The notes: generated from the letters alone by a model not told the origin. Shown: positions 31,701 to 44,345, counted from the stretch's first letter. The stretch: DNA of 64,000 bases from Uloborus plumipes (GCA_038373865.1 JAXGGA010002849.1:1-64000); one strand, 5' to 3'. Translations and numbers: made by a program.

Positions 31701-34316
31701 AGAACTTTTACATGTTTTTCGCTTTTGAACTTCGACACAATATGCGTGAAGAATGTCAGCCACATATTTCTCATGGCTATTACTTTTCTGATATTCGAAA
31801 GGGCACTCAGTTTTACCCCCTAAATATGTTAGCAATGGGGTAATTTCCCATTTTTCGAAAAAAAAAAGAGTACGGCCGAAAATATGGGGTAAATTACTAT
31901 TTTGCTTAATTTGACTTAAAACATAAACGTTCTTAAAACATAATTTTGAAAGACGCTTCGTCTCTTTTTTATTATCGCTGTGTCGTGGTGTCAAAAGTGT
32001 ACAAAACGCTCCAATGAAAGTCACTTTGAAAATAAGCTGCCTTTTTTGGGTCGATTTTTTTTATTGCTGTAGAGGGTGCCAGAGATCCAAAATGGCTGAT
32101 GCTTCGACCTGACTTTTCACCAACTTTTCTCGTCTTGTGACACCATACTAGACCTCGCTTTTTTTTAGAAGTTGGACATGATAAAATAATAATAAAAATA
32201 ATCACAATGACAATAAAAACCAAGTTGTTGGAAAAAAACAACATATTTTCAGGCCTAATGATTTTTTTTTTTTGGATTAATATCAATGACTAAAAGTTGT
32301 ACTTTTGACTGAAGGAAACACCACAATTATGACAACGTATTAGAAAAATTTACGAATTGACTTAATAATCTGGCATATGTCTAACTGTATATTTATATAT
32401 AAGGTAATATTTTCAAGGAAAACAATTTTAATCGGTACAACATTTCGTGGTTAGAATAGCAATGGGAAAGGTTACCTTCTTAACATTCTTTTGCGACATT
32501 GTTGTTCTTGTAAACACAATGCTGAATAATCTGGACTGCGTGAATTTAAACTTTATCTATAAGCAATTGGCGCCAAATAGGACAACGTAAGATTCAGTGC
32601 TTAGTTTTTTGTTCAGTTTAAGCAAATTGACTCCAATTTTAAAATTTTTTTTGTTAAATGAGTTACAAGAAAAGGGGAAAACAACATCGTAAAGGAAAAC
32701 AATTAGGTAAAAATTGCATTTATCCGCAAATTCAACACAAATAGCTGATTGACCACAATTGGAATACGAATTTCCAATAAGGCCAATTTTTAAAGAAGAT
32801 AAAAATGCCGAGAAGTAATATGAAACAATGTTGTTTTTTTTTTTTGAATAGAAACATTCTTTATCGCATATTTTAGTAATATGATATTTTAATTTCTTTA
32901 AAGACAAGTTAAATCTACTTCAAAAGTTTCAAAATGATTATCGATAATTCCGTATTTCCTATAAAAAAAGAGGGGGAATCAATCGTCGCATTTGGAGCAC
33001 GAGGTTGAGAACTTCATAGAAAAATGAGAAGTTGGGCTTATATTGGTCTACATGGCCCTGTTTGGCGTACCAGTCTTTTTTAAACATACGTTGTTTCTTT
33101 TTCTTTCATTATGCATCAATTTTTATGAAAAGTTCTTGTAACTTCTTTTAAACAAACTTTGCACGAAGTAAGCAAGCGTGACTTTAGAATTTTTGGCGGT
33201 TAACAGAAGATAGTCATTTTCATGCAAGTACTGTATGCATCTGATGTGACTGAGGTAAGATTATTTTAGTAGAAAATCTTGCTACTGGGGAGGGGGGGTC
33301 CTATCAGTTGCAACTAGTGTCATTTTCATTCTCACCAGATCTTAATTGATGATAATAAAAATGAGCAACAGTGAAACCCCCAAGTATATGCTTAAGTAAA
33401 TTTGAAAACTGGTTTCACTTACGACTGGAGCATTTTTTCCCCTTTTTATATATTTGGGGCATTATTCGACTGAGGACTGTATATATGTTATACTGAATAA
33501 CCAAACAATGGCGTCGTTTTAATACAAACCACCCAACTGGTATTATAAAATATATCCTAGGAATAAATATGGACAAAAAACTAAGCAAAAACATAGACAA
33601 AAAAATCTACCGCACTAGATAAGATATTTTTAGTAATTATTTCTACCAAAATTAAAGGCATAAAAGTTCTTAATTAAGACAACACAGTAGGTAGATTAGC
33701 AATTATGTAAACAAAGTTTTAAATTTCACTAATTCCGGAAGAATACCATAAGTAAATAAAAAAATAAACAACAAAATATTTACTCGGAATAATATCGAAT
33801 TCAGAAAATATTTGATCGCTCTAAAATATTCCTAAGAGAGAAAGTAGAGACATTTTTCGTCATTACAGTAGAAATTCAAAATCTCCAAAACAGTATTAAA
33901 AGACTAGTTAATTTATAGCTCTTCAATTCCGTTGACATTACAAGCAGGTACTCATATAACCGACGGGAGTAAATTAGTAAACATTGAATTGTTTGCGGTT
34001 CAATCTTGAGTTAAGAGTTCTACAAAATAATATGCTTAGGCTTAGAAAGAGCGGCGGTATAGGAAAGAGATATGGCAATTGGATTAGATTTCAACGCCGA
34101 ATTAATTCCAATGATGGGAAACAAATATTAAAAACGATGCATTTAATTTTAAATGAAACACGAAGATGGGTTATTGTCAAGTATTTTTGATTTTATTATT
34201 GGATTATGCCTCAGAGACCTTTGCAGAAAAGATATATACTATTTGATTTTATTGTTAAAAGGACTGACTGCATTATTTTAAAAACAAGCGCATCCCATTG
34301 TTTCTTTTTTGGTGTG
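28756..34316. other. AT-rich sequence without a supported gene
   Basis: 5.5 kb with many A/T runs. Near 29295-29330 is a fragment of the GGCAGGGATTC MITE. Bases about 30990-31100 are an inverted copy of the ACTGTAAA repeat at 34317. The minus strand at 31551-32286 has two overlapping open frames of 157 and 104 codons. The longer has no recognisable domain; the shorter includes LVWCHKTRKVGEKSGRSI. I cannot support either as a gene. Confidence 0.45.
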
Positions 34317-34659
34317 TACACTGCAAAAATGAACTATTGTTTCCTACAGTATAATAATGGCAGCCGAGGTTACACTTTAAAACTGTAAAATGCACAGTAA
34401 TAAATTGTCAAACTAGCAATTTTAGTTTCTCACTGTAAAGTTAAGGATTTTACATGTTATTGCCGTAAAATTTAGTTGATTTATACTGTAAAAACAACAT
34501 TATAATACTGCCAACAGAGGTTCCATTTTAAAACTAAAATGCATTGTAATAAACTGTAAAATTAGCAATTTTGCTGTTTTTTACTGTAAAATGAGCAACT
34601 GTACAGTTTAGTAAATTTCTACTTTAACAGTTTATTACTGTAGCAATTTTTACAGTATA
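34317..34659. mobile_element. ACTGTAAA-rich MITE, left part (split by a pogo-like insertion)
   Basis: Begins TACACTGCAAAAATG and carries many copies of ACTGTAAA or TTTACAGT. It resumes at 38562-38630 (ACCGTAAAAACAACATT ... TACAGTATA) after the 3.9-kb insertion. Other copies are near 30990-31100 (inverted) and 61365-61510, where one end reads TTTTTACAGTGTA. TACACTGTAAAAA-type ends are those of a small TA-target MITE. Confidence 0.6.
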
Positions 34660-35239
34660 GGGGAGACTGGGGCTATTTGGCATAAGGGGTACGTTGGCAC
34701 TGTGCCTTTATTTTCTTACACAATGCCCACAGCGCTGCCGTCGTGATTTGACATACTCGGCAACCTGCTGCGTTATCCACAACATTTTTAGTGTCTTTCC
34801 ATCATGCGTTCGAAGAATATGGATTTTTTTGCGTTTTTCCCGATTTGCTTCTCATTTTTCAGCACCCATAAAATTTGTTTTCAAGTACTCCAAGTTTATG
34901 GTGATACAGTGACTAATAAAATGGGGATCAATGTAGTTACTGGATTCCCAATCGTTTGCACTCTGGGCAGGGCTGCCACTTTTTCCAGAAAATGCCTTTG
35001 AGTCTAGTTGGCAAAGCCAGCTTGGGGTATGTTGGCATAGGCAGGCGATCTATGCCAACTTACCCGACCAAGATGTTGGAGTGACTTCGCATAGTTATAG
35101 ATACCCACACAGACCTACCGGCTGTCCCTTTTACTAGTACGGGTAACGCTGGTGTTTAAAATGTTCCTACTACTGGTTAGGGGTAGTTCCAGTGTTAAAA
35201 ATGTCCCTGTTGCTACGTTGAAAGTAGTGAACCTTCGAT

Positions 35240-38010
35240 CCCCACTAGTACAACCCGCTTCTCCGAGACATACCGACTTGTGACCCCTGAAGTCATTTAG
35301 CCTTTTCAGACAGCAGGGCCATGAAAACAGATAACCAGGCATGCACTGTACAATAGGGTGGAACGAAAAAAATAAAGTTTTTATTTTCAATAAGCCTTAG
35401 TGCGGAAAAGTTGCCTTTTCATGTAAATAAGGTATAAATAAAATATGAAAAATATTGAAGCACGTCTTGAGGTGCCGCAAGTAAGATAAAGTATTGTAAA
35501 AATGCAATTTTTGCTCTATTTTCAAGTTTTTTTCAAAAATTGTTATACTCATCTTTTTTCTTTAAATGAACTTCAGAAAAGTAACTATTACGCCAAAAAG
35601 GCCACATAATATTCTTTTTTGATGTTTGGATGATTTCTTGAGGTGCCACAAAAAGATGAAGTTTTGCAAAAACGCACTTTTTGCTGAGCATCTGGGAGCA
35701 TAAGACGTAGCAGTAGCGGATGTTTAGAGGGGGCGTTAATGGGTAGCAGTGATATGTGTGAGTAGGGGCTCAGATCAGGTGTCAATACCTTTGCCGATTT
35801 CACTTTTGTTCTCGTCTATCACGTAACAGAGTAACGTAAAATATCGATAGTTGGTGAGCTATTTCAGCGTAGTGAGCTAAAACAGCTCAGTCTGAGCAAG
35901 TGCAGACGAGACATATATAAGAACGTCCTATTTTTGGACACTTTAGTGATTTGAGTGAAGTTTTACTACCTACTTAGGAATAATTCATGAAAGGTCACTG
36001 TTTTATTAGGCACAACCTCAAAAATTGGTCAAGTCAACCGGGAAAGGATCCTTGTGTGAGTGAAATATATGAGACTTAAGTTTCTAAAATTGAACAAATT
36101 TGATCAAAAGTTTCTATTCTAGTTATTTCTTACCAAAGAATTTGAGCAACAATAAAAAATTAAAAGAAGAAAAAGAACTGATTCGATCCTCGTTAAATTT
36201 AGAGAAGAATCTAAACGTTTATTTCTTGTTGCTGCCTACAGGAGACTACAAGAAAAAAAAAACTTTGATACTTGCAGTTTGTATGAAAGAAAAGAAGGTG
36301 CCAGTCTTAGAACAAGAGTTTCTAAAGCAGTTGAAAACAACCTTTCTTTTTTAGAGAATATACATAACTTAAGTACAGATTTGAGATATTTAATAGATAA
36401 GTGTAAAAGGGTGCACAAGTACAAGAAGATTTTAACTTCATGTTAATTCACATAGGAGCATACACTTTAAGAAAGTACTGAGACAGATCATCTTGAGGTT
36501 TTCAGTTTGATTTGTATTTACCACGTACAATCGAGGTATGCTCTTTGCAAATGTAAGTCACTTGAAGTGAGCAAGTTTTCCAGGTTTTTTGAAGATAAAT
36601 CTAGTAAGGTCCCACTTGATACAACGATACACTTAATAAATATTTCTGATCTGTACTTAAGTCATGTATGTTCTCTAAAAGAGGAAGGTTGTTTTCAACT
36701 GCTCTAGAAACTCTTGTTCTAAGACTGGCACCTTCTTTTCTTTCATACAAACTGCAAGTATCAAAGTTTTTTTTTCTTGTAGTCTCCTGTAGGCAGCAAC
36801 AAGAAATAAACGTTTAGATTCTTCTCTAAATTTAACGAGGATCGAATCAGTTCTTTTTCTTCTTTTAATTTTTTATTGTTGCTCAAATTCTTTGGTAAGA
36901 AATAACTAGAATAGAAACTTTTGATCAAATTTGTTCAATTTTAGAAACTTAAGTCTCATATATTTCACTCACACAAGGATCCTTTCCCGGTTGACTTGAC
37001 CAATTTTTGAGGTTGTGCCTAATAAAACAGTGACCTTTCATGAATTATTCCTAAGTAGGTAGTAAAACTTCACTCAAATCACTAAAGTGTCCAAAAATAG
37101 GACGTTCTTATATATGTCTCGTCTGTACTTGCTTAGACTGAGCTGTTTTAGCTCACAAAGCTGAAATAGCTCACCAACTATCGATATTTTACGTTACTCT
37201 ATTACATGATAGAGGAGAACAAAAGTGAATTCGGCAAAGGTATTGACTATTGACACCTGATCTGAGCTTGGCCCCTACTCACACATATCACTGCTACTCA
37301 TTAACGCCCCCTCTAAACATCCGCTACTGCTACGTCTTATGCTCCCAGATGCTCAGCAAAAAGTGCGTTTTTGCAAAACTTCATCTTTTTGTGGCACCTC
37401 AAGAAATCATCCAAACATTAAAAAAGAATATTATGTGGCCCTTTTGGGGTAATAGTTACTTTTTTGACCTCATTTAAAGAAAAAAGATGAGTATAACAAT
37501 TTTTGAAAAAAACTTGAAAATAGAGCAAAAATTGCATTTTTACAGTACTTTATCCTACTTGCGGCACCTCAAGACGTGCTTCAATATTTTTCATATTTTA
37601 TTTATACCTTATTTACATGAAAAGGCAACTTTTCCGCACTAAGGCTAATTGAAAATCAAAACTTTATTTTATTCGTTCCACCCTACTGTACAATCCGAAC
37701 CGACACTCCACTTGAAAATGTACTGGCAAAAGAAAAAGCTGAGAAAATAAAATAAAAACACTTTACGTTGAAGGCACAAAGAAAGAAAACAAAAACCACG
37801 ATTACGAAATCAAAGAATATTGCAAAAAAAAAAGTTCAAAGAAGGAAGATATTAGTAGCACTGCTGATAGTGAGGATAGGTATGATTTATTGTTTCCTCA
37901 GTACAGTGATGAGAATAAATATGAGTTATTTCTAATGGATCTGGTCTGCCCCAACCTTCCTACACAGCCCCACCTGCAGATGAGACAGCATTAAATGCTG
38001 CTGTTGGAGC
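35240..38010 (+). pseudogene. Tigger-type transposase C-terminus, split by the insertion at 35354-37685
   Basis: Left of the insertion, the plus strand reads SETYRLVTPEVI-stop-PFQTAGP-stop-KQITRH, matching the proline-rich linker of Tigger-type transposases. Right of it come TDTPLENVLAKEKAEKIK and, after a frame change, LYVEGTKKENKNHDYEIKEY and an acidic tail (ADSEDRYD). TDTPE-x-x-L-type text follows that linker in related transposases. Multiple stops; not functional. Assignment is tentative because the catalytic region is absent. Confidence 0.5.
35354..37685. mobile_element. TAGGGTGG-type element, copy C: giant fold-back, 2332 bp
   Basis: Ends are TAGGGTGGAACGAAAAA and its reverse complement. 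An exact 8-bp duplication CTGTACAA (35346-35353, 37686-37693) flanks it and fits the nTnnnnAn preference of hAT elements. The two arms are inverted copies of each other for over 1 kb (about 35354-36405 and 36635-37685), leaving a spacer of roughly 230 bp. Both arms carry the CGGAAAAGTTGC subterminal block also seen in copy A, and an internal AGGTGCCRCAAG motif twice per arm. An 84-codon plus-strand frame in the left arm (36100-36354) is mirrored in the right arm; I do not recognise it. Confidence 0.88.
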
Positions 38011-38630
38011 TGATTAGGTGAGTATGGTGTAGTAAAGTATGGGGCTCGGAAATATACATGGCAAATACTTAATAAGTCGATAACGAAGACTTCAGAGATA
38101 CCCGACGCAGTCTGATACTCCAACAAGTTCTGGGGAAGATGACCGCTCCATTCAGATAAATAAGATCTTTTTCAGTTGCCATGAAACATTTGTAACCCAC
38201 CTGCAATGCTTAAACATGTTTTTTAAAACTTTGTTATGACATATTACCTTATAATCTATTTAAATTAATACTTAAAAATAAAAAAAATGCTATTTGCAGC
38301 AAATTTGTCATTTCAAACAATGTTATGCCAACATACCCCGATGCATCTGCCAACTTATCCCGACTAAGTTGGCACTGTTGAGGAACCTTCAAAAAATATT
38401 TTTCATGAGTTTCAAAGTGAATTTTAGATGGTGTTCTTAGTGGTTTTTTGTAGCTAAGATGTTACCCTATCTGAGACATAAACTACTTTTACCATAAGTA
38501 CAACAGAATAAATTAGAAAAATCTAGAAGTAAAAACTATGCCAAGTAGCCCCGGTCTCCCCTATTACTAAATAATTAGATGTATTATACCGTAAAAACAA
38601 CATTCATTTTGTACAGTATACAATGCACAA

Positions 38631-41600
38631 ATTTTATAACGTCGTTTGCACAAGCAGCCGACTGCAATCGAGTACTGGAAGAGCTCATTAAGCGGAGCAA
38701 AAATCTATGATTAATTAATTTATTAAAATAGGATTTAAATTTGTTCAAATCATAAAACTAAAAATTGAAGAAGCAGATTTTTTTCAGGTTTATGTAAATT
38801 GACTGAAAACTATGTATTGAAACTGAATTTATTATATACAGACATTGAAACAGCAAAATAGAAGGCATTTAAATTAAGGTACTCCAACGTGCTATCGCAC
38901 AAAATTGCAAATTACTAAAGAAATATGACGTTTCATCCTAAAACTTGCACTTCATTGTTAAAAAAAATGGAGCTACACCTCAGTATGTCTCAGAAGAAAA
39001 ACTCATTATAAGCTGCTCCTTCTTTGTATTCCAAAAAAAAAATACAGCAACTGCGTTAAGTAATTAAAAAAGCACAAAACAATTCAACAGTTTAATTCAG
39101 TTCCAGACACACTGCGTAAAGACAGGAACATACGTAACTCGTTTAATAAGTTTGCTAAACCTATTTTCTTAAGCACAAGAATGATTGAAAAGGGATGTGT
39201 TTGAGCTGTAATCTTGTTATAGTCTAAGAGAAAAAAAAAGTTTCTATCGAGAATTAAATTTCGCAGACTTTGAAAAACTACTTCTGAAAACATTTTTTGT
39301 ATATATTTTGGAAGCATTTTATGCGGTTTTCTTCGAATTTATAAAAACTATCGTCAAAATTCCTGTTGAAATAATTTAATTTTATGGAGAGATAGATAGA
39401 AGGACAATCGGGTTAAGTATTCAACAATTTTAGTTATTACTCACGGTCACACAACTATTATTTATGTAGATATCACGTACATTTTTTGTGTTTACAAACT
39501 TAAGAAACAAGTTAAATGAAAAAGCCCTTACTCAGAATCGCTTAATTTTCTGCACTTCATATTAACATGTGGTTAGAAATGTTCAAATGCATTTAGTATT
39601 TTATAGATGATTAAGATATTGCCCACTTCTAATTATGTACTTCTTAACTAAAAGTAAGCACTTTTTTTTGACAGCTGTATGATCTGAGTAGACTTCATGG
39701 ATGAACCTTGTTTTTTTCAAATTGCATCAAAAGTCGCATCTTTTCATGTTGATATTTCTTATTTTGGATTAGTTTTAACTCTTTATATGACAATTATGAA
39801 AGTTTGTATTACACTTCATCACACTGTCGAATATATTTTATAATTACTAAAACAATATATAACTAGTAAACTGAAATACAGATTCGAGGCCCTGACGCAA
39901 GCATTTCACAATGCTACATAAAACATCCGATGTACCCATAGCAACGAAAGCAAAATTTCTATAATATAAATAACGAATTCCGTTGCAATCTGCTTGAATT
40001 TCAAACTTTTTTAAAACCAAAAATAAACTTTGCTTGCTCAATCATTTCTTAGACTTTTGCTTAGTCTTTTTACATTCTTAGTCACGTATTCAGCGGACTT
40101 AGAATGTAGGAGTTTTCTTTCCGACGGAACTTGAAATGAGAAACGAAGCGAATGGTTCAAATAAACAACGAATTCCGAATTTTTTTGCTGCGAGCGTTTA
40201 GAATACGTAATGGCGCTGGAGAACTTTCCTACAAATGTCTGTATTCTTTTCAATTGATGTCCTACATTCGTGATGTTTGCATTGACAGATTTTTGAAGAT
40301 TTTGCTGGAGAAAGTTTTTTAGATTTGTTCGTTATTTGTCATTGCAGAAGCAAAAATTGATGAAAACATGTTCCTTTCAAAACTGGATGTTGTCGTGTCA
40401 CATTTTTTTTTTTTCATGGAAAAGCATAATAACTTTAGAAGCACTTGGATTCGAAATGTTTAAGAAATAAATAGCGAAACTACCATATTCTTATTTACGT
40501 ACTTACATTGTTGAAAATTATTGATTAAGGAGAAGATGGCTCGAACTGATTTCAACAATAAGGAAATTGGGTAGGATAAGTATTGAAAGAAATTTTGGAC
40601 TCAATAAGGTTATGCGTGGAAAAACGTGTAATAAGGATGTTTTTCTTTCTGACTATATATTAATTTATACACTTATCTACAAGTGGTTTATGCATAGGTT
40701 TGTAATAATAATTAGGTACGGAGTCTTGAGAGAAGACACTGTTGTTTTTGATATTCATTTTATTAAAAAAAAATACGACATTTGTTTTGCTTCTTATCAA
40801 CCATTTTCGCAACATTATTTGTGCTTTACTGATTAGTTAAAAAACAAGTCCAGCTTTGAAAAATTATTTTACACCTAAAAAAATCAATAATTTAAATGTT
40901 TGCATTTCGGCAGATCACTCCTAATTTTGGGTTTAGTAGAAATCTAATCTAAATCTAAAAGTAAATTTTAATTTAAAATTACATAGTAATTGTGAACAAA
41001 AATGTATTGTAAATATGTAAATAATGTGGCTGGGTGGATGGGAACGGAAGAGTGGAAAACGATATGCAGATATGCAGCTATATAATAATTGTGGTTTATT
41101 ACCATCTGTTAATGTAAACAAATTTAAATGCATTTCCAACTAGAAGCTACATTGTGCATATTAAAATAAATAAATAAATAAATAAAGAATCGGGTTGATA
41201 GAATCTTGTGGCTTATTTGCGAACTAAGAACAAACAAAGAATTTAAATGAACTAAAAGATATGTTAAAATAGTATTGAAATGAAGAATTTGAATGATATC
41301 AGAACAGAAAGCTTAACTTTTTTTTTAATTGAAGAATTTTCTTATTTTTTGTAAAAATTGAAATCTCGGTAGTAACATAACGGAGTTGTTCATACTTGAT
41401 AATATTGAACATGCTTATCGTACACATAAATGCGCAATATTGGGCATTTTAAATCAGTTCTACCAACTTTTATTCCGTTCGATCCACCCTATATGACGTT
41501 TTACCCCAATTTACCCTATCGTATTTTTTCACATGTATAAACACACACGCATGCAAAAAAAAAATCAGTGCTAATAAGTTTTTTATTGCTCACGCAAAGT

Positions 41601-41998
41601 CAACAATTACATCAGTACATGATACCTTTTCAATTTTTTGATAGTTATCGAAATGTTGAAAAAAAAATATATATTAATACAATGATAAACTGAATGTTAA
41701 TGTGATGAATAAATTAAGGGCCCAAATATCGCACATTTGAAGCAATTTTCTTCCAAAACTTATAACTTTTTTTGGTAAAAAGGTGTGAATTTTGTCTAAA
41801 GTTATTTTGATAATACGTGGCTAGATATATGCACAATAAAATGTTTACTTCTGAGTCTACTTAATGATAATTGGAACACTGGTGTTACATGATAAGAGCA
41901 GCACAAGAAGCAAACGTAGCGAGTTTAATTGCCATATTCTCGCTGTGAACTTGTACTTAGAACAAATTATTTAATAGCCTGTCACCCGGAGATGTACA
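38631..41998. other. AT-rich sequence without a gene
   Basis: No supported coding region. CGTTCGATCCACCCTATA near 41475-41492 looks like a solitary right end of a TAGGGTGG-type element with no left partner in reach. An (AAAT)n microsatellite lies near 41164-41186. A block near 40135-40175 (AACGAAGCGAA followed by TTCAAATAAAC) resembles 62250-62280. Confidence 0.45.
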
Positions 41999-42523
41999 TT
42001 AGGGTGTCCAAAAAGAACGAAAGTCGGAATTTTGTAACGCATACCCTCTTATGTTTTTCCTTTTACATCAAAACAATTGTAAAAAAGTTTTATGCAATTT
42101 GAACAAAGGTAACCCGTGCCGACTTGCGTCCGAAAGTGCGAACTAACCCTTTTTCACTAGTCCGAATCGAAAAAAACTTTTTTTGGATATTCAAAATTTC
42201 ATGTTAATAAAACGCTTCCCCTAGATCCCAACATGTCCCAAAAAATCATCTATCCAAATTGAAAAATATTTAGATCCCCCAAACGAGGCTTAAAATTCAT
42301 GATTTTCTTCAAAAAGTAGCCTTTTTTCTATGTATTTTGTAAACAACGAAAGATAAATTTTAACAAATTATCAAGATTAAAAATATGAAGAATAAAGTAT
42401 ATAATTAGAGCTAAATATAAATTTTTTCTCTCATTTTATATTTATTTTTCTCAGAAATTACTCAAAATTAAGGTTTTTTCAAGTTTTAAGTTAAATTTTT
42501 CCATTTTAAATACCACATTTTTT
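41999..42523 (+). repeat. Segmental repeat, copy 1, starting with a TAGGGTGTCC terminus
   Basis: Starts TTAGGGTGTCCAAAAAGAAC. From 42072 on it is a direct copy of 43818-44262, sharing CCCGTGCCGACTTGCGTCCG and the following 400 bp at roughly 90% by eye. It is probably the terminus of another DNA transposon. Confidence 0.7.
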
Positions 42524-42528
42524 TACAA

Positions 42529-42652
42529 ATGAAGTTAAAAACCAACGTAAATAAAGCACAAATTGGGGAGAAAGTGCAGCATGTACGGTACATGCAGTAC
42601 GGTACGGCAGTACATGCTGTACTTTCTACCTAATTTGTGCCTTATTTACTTT
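42529..42652. repeat. 124-bp hairpin-forming inverted repeat
   Basis: The arms are roughly 50 bp: TTAAAAACCAACGTAAATAA..., through GCACAAATT and AGTACAGCATGTAC-type sequence, with the complement on the right ending TTAGTTTTTAA. The loop region itself contains short GTACGGTAC palindromes. A strong stem-loop is expected in RNA or single-stranded DNA. Confidence 0.75.
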
Positions 42653-42702
42653 AGTTTTTAATTTCAATAATATTTCAGTACAAAGCTTATTTGATCATTT
42701 TT

Positions 42703-43566
42703 CATGTGGGGCAAAGTGAAATAGTTAAGTTTACTTGCCTAATTCAAAAGGAACAAATGGGAAGTTTGTTCTAAAAATTTTTGTACATAAATAAGGAATA
42801 ATGTTTTTTTTTGCTAATACTACGTTGAAATATTATTTTTCATCTTTGGCAGTTATTTTGAACTTTAAAAAAATGTGAAAAATTTTCCCTTCAAAAAAAC
42901 ATGGGGCAAAGTGAAAAATAAAATATTTTTGTTACGAAAATTTTTCAATTCGAAGATTAACAGTAAATTTCATCAAATGAATGCGTAAATAAAAGAAAAA
43001 AATAATTACTAACGAAAAATAAACGAATGAGCACATAAATGAATTAATTAATGTGTGAGAAAAAAAAAATAAGTGAATAAATTAGAGAACGAATAAGAAA
43101 AGGAGTTAATGAATGAGTAAATAATTAAGTAAAATAATGTAAATGAACTAATAAATGAAGAAATACGTCAGTGGTTTAATAAATGAATGAAGAAGTACAC
43201 GAAATGGACTCTTTCACTTTGCCCCGCGTGTACAAATTACATTGAACATTAAAAATCAAAAAATACCTAATTTCAACTAAATAAGGACTGCACTGTATAT
43301 CAGTAGTTCTCAATTAATAGTTTGGATGATAATTGCAAAAATCTTATCCTTTTGTAATAACAAGAAATATTTTTGAAAAACCACGAATACAATAAAGGTG
43401 TCAAATTTTAAAAATTCCTTGTATATTTTTTTTGTTGATCTTTGGAGCTACTTATTTTTTGACAGGAATTAACCATATGTCTAGGAACATAGTTAAAATA
43501 TTGCTAGATAGGTTACAGTGCAAACTGGGAAAATATTTCACCATTTTACTTTGCCACACATTCCCC
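42703..43566. mobile_element. Tigger-like MITE remnants with GGGGCAAAGTGAAA motifs
   Basis: The right end is CTTTGCCACACATTCCCC followed by TA. The left side has TGTGGGGCAAAGTGAAATAG at 42707, and internal copies lie at 42901 and about 43201-43220. This interval is absent from copy 2 of the surrounding segmental repeat. A related end is at 54446-54472. Confidence 0.5.
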
Positions 43567-44345
43567 TACTACATTTTTTTTATTATTCATCTGCAAATGC
43601 TGTTTTGAAAGTTTGTTCTTCAGTGATTTTGGGACTTGATATTTTCTTTAAGTGTATCTGCAATTTAAAAGTCACAAATGATGCAATAAATAAATAGAAA
43701 AAAAATCTAATATTTAGAGAAATACATAAATTTTATGCCTCGTGCTGAGAACCTAATTTCTTTAAAAAAATGAATAAATGTTTGTTTAATATTAATATGA
43801 TGGTCGAAGATGTTTATTGTAAAAAAAGTTTCATGCAATTTGAACAACGGTAACCCGTGCCGACTTGCGTCCGAAAGTGCGAACTAGCCCTTTTTCACTA
43901 GGCCAAATCGAAAAAAACTTTTTTCGGAAATTCAAAATTTTATGTATATAAAACGCTTTCCCTAGATCCCAACATGTCCCACAAAATAATTTATCCAAAT
44001 TAAAAAATATTTAGGTACCCCAAACGAGGCTTAAAATTCATAATTTTCTTCAAAAAGTAGCTTTTTTTCTATGTATTTTGTGAACAACGAAAGATAAATT
44101 AAAAAAAAAATTATCAAGATGAAAAATATGAAACATAAAGTATATAATCGGAACTAAATATAATTTTTTTTCTCTCATTTTATATTTATTTCTCCCGGAA
44201 ATTACTCAAAATTTAGGTTTTTTCAAGTTTTATGTTAAATTTTTCCATTTAAAATACTGCTACATTTTTTTTTTTTTATAATTCATCTGAAAGTATGTTC
44301 TTTAGTGATTTTGGAACTTGATATTTTCTTTAAATGTATCTAATT
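43567..44345 (+). repeat. Segmental repeat: end of copy 1 and complete copy 2
   Basis: 43818-44262 is the direct copy of 42072-42523. The sequence after it (44263-44345, containing TTAGTGATTTTGGAACTTGA) matches 43575-43690, the continuation of copy 1 beyond its insertion. So copy 2 is uninterrupted while copy 1 has acquired about 1.05 kb. Confidence 0.65.

Larger units (their letters stand above)
34660..38561 (+). mobile_element. pogo/Tigger-like transposon, interrupted by a fold-back element
   Basis: The left end GGGGAGACTGGGGCTATTTG and the right end, reverse complemented GGGGAGACCGGGGCTACTTG, differ at two of 20 positions. TA adjoins both (34658-34659, 38562-38563). Subterminal GCCAACTTA/ATGCCAAC-type repeats occur near 35029, 35053, 38327 and 38348. 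The interior without the 2.3-kb insertion is about 1.57 kb, too short for a full transposase gene. It holds a C-terminal transposase remnant on the plus strand split by the insertion. Confidence 0.8.

Noticed and set aside
31551..32286. Two overlapping minus-strand frames of 157 and 104 codons
   Set aside because: No recognisable domain, low-complexity composition in AT-rich DNA, and no supporting splice or promoter context. Kept only as a remark in the region description.
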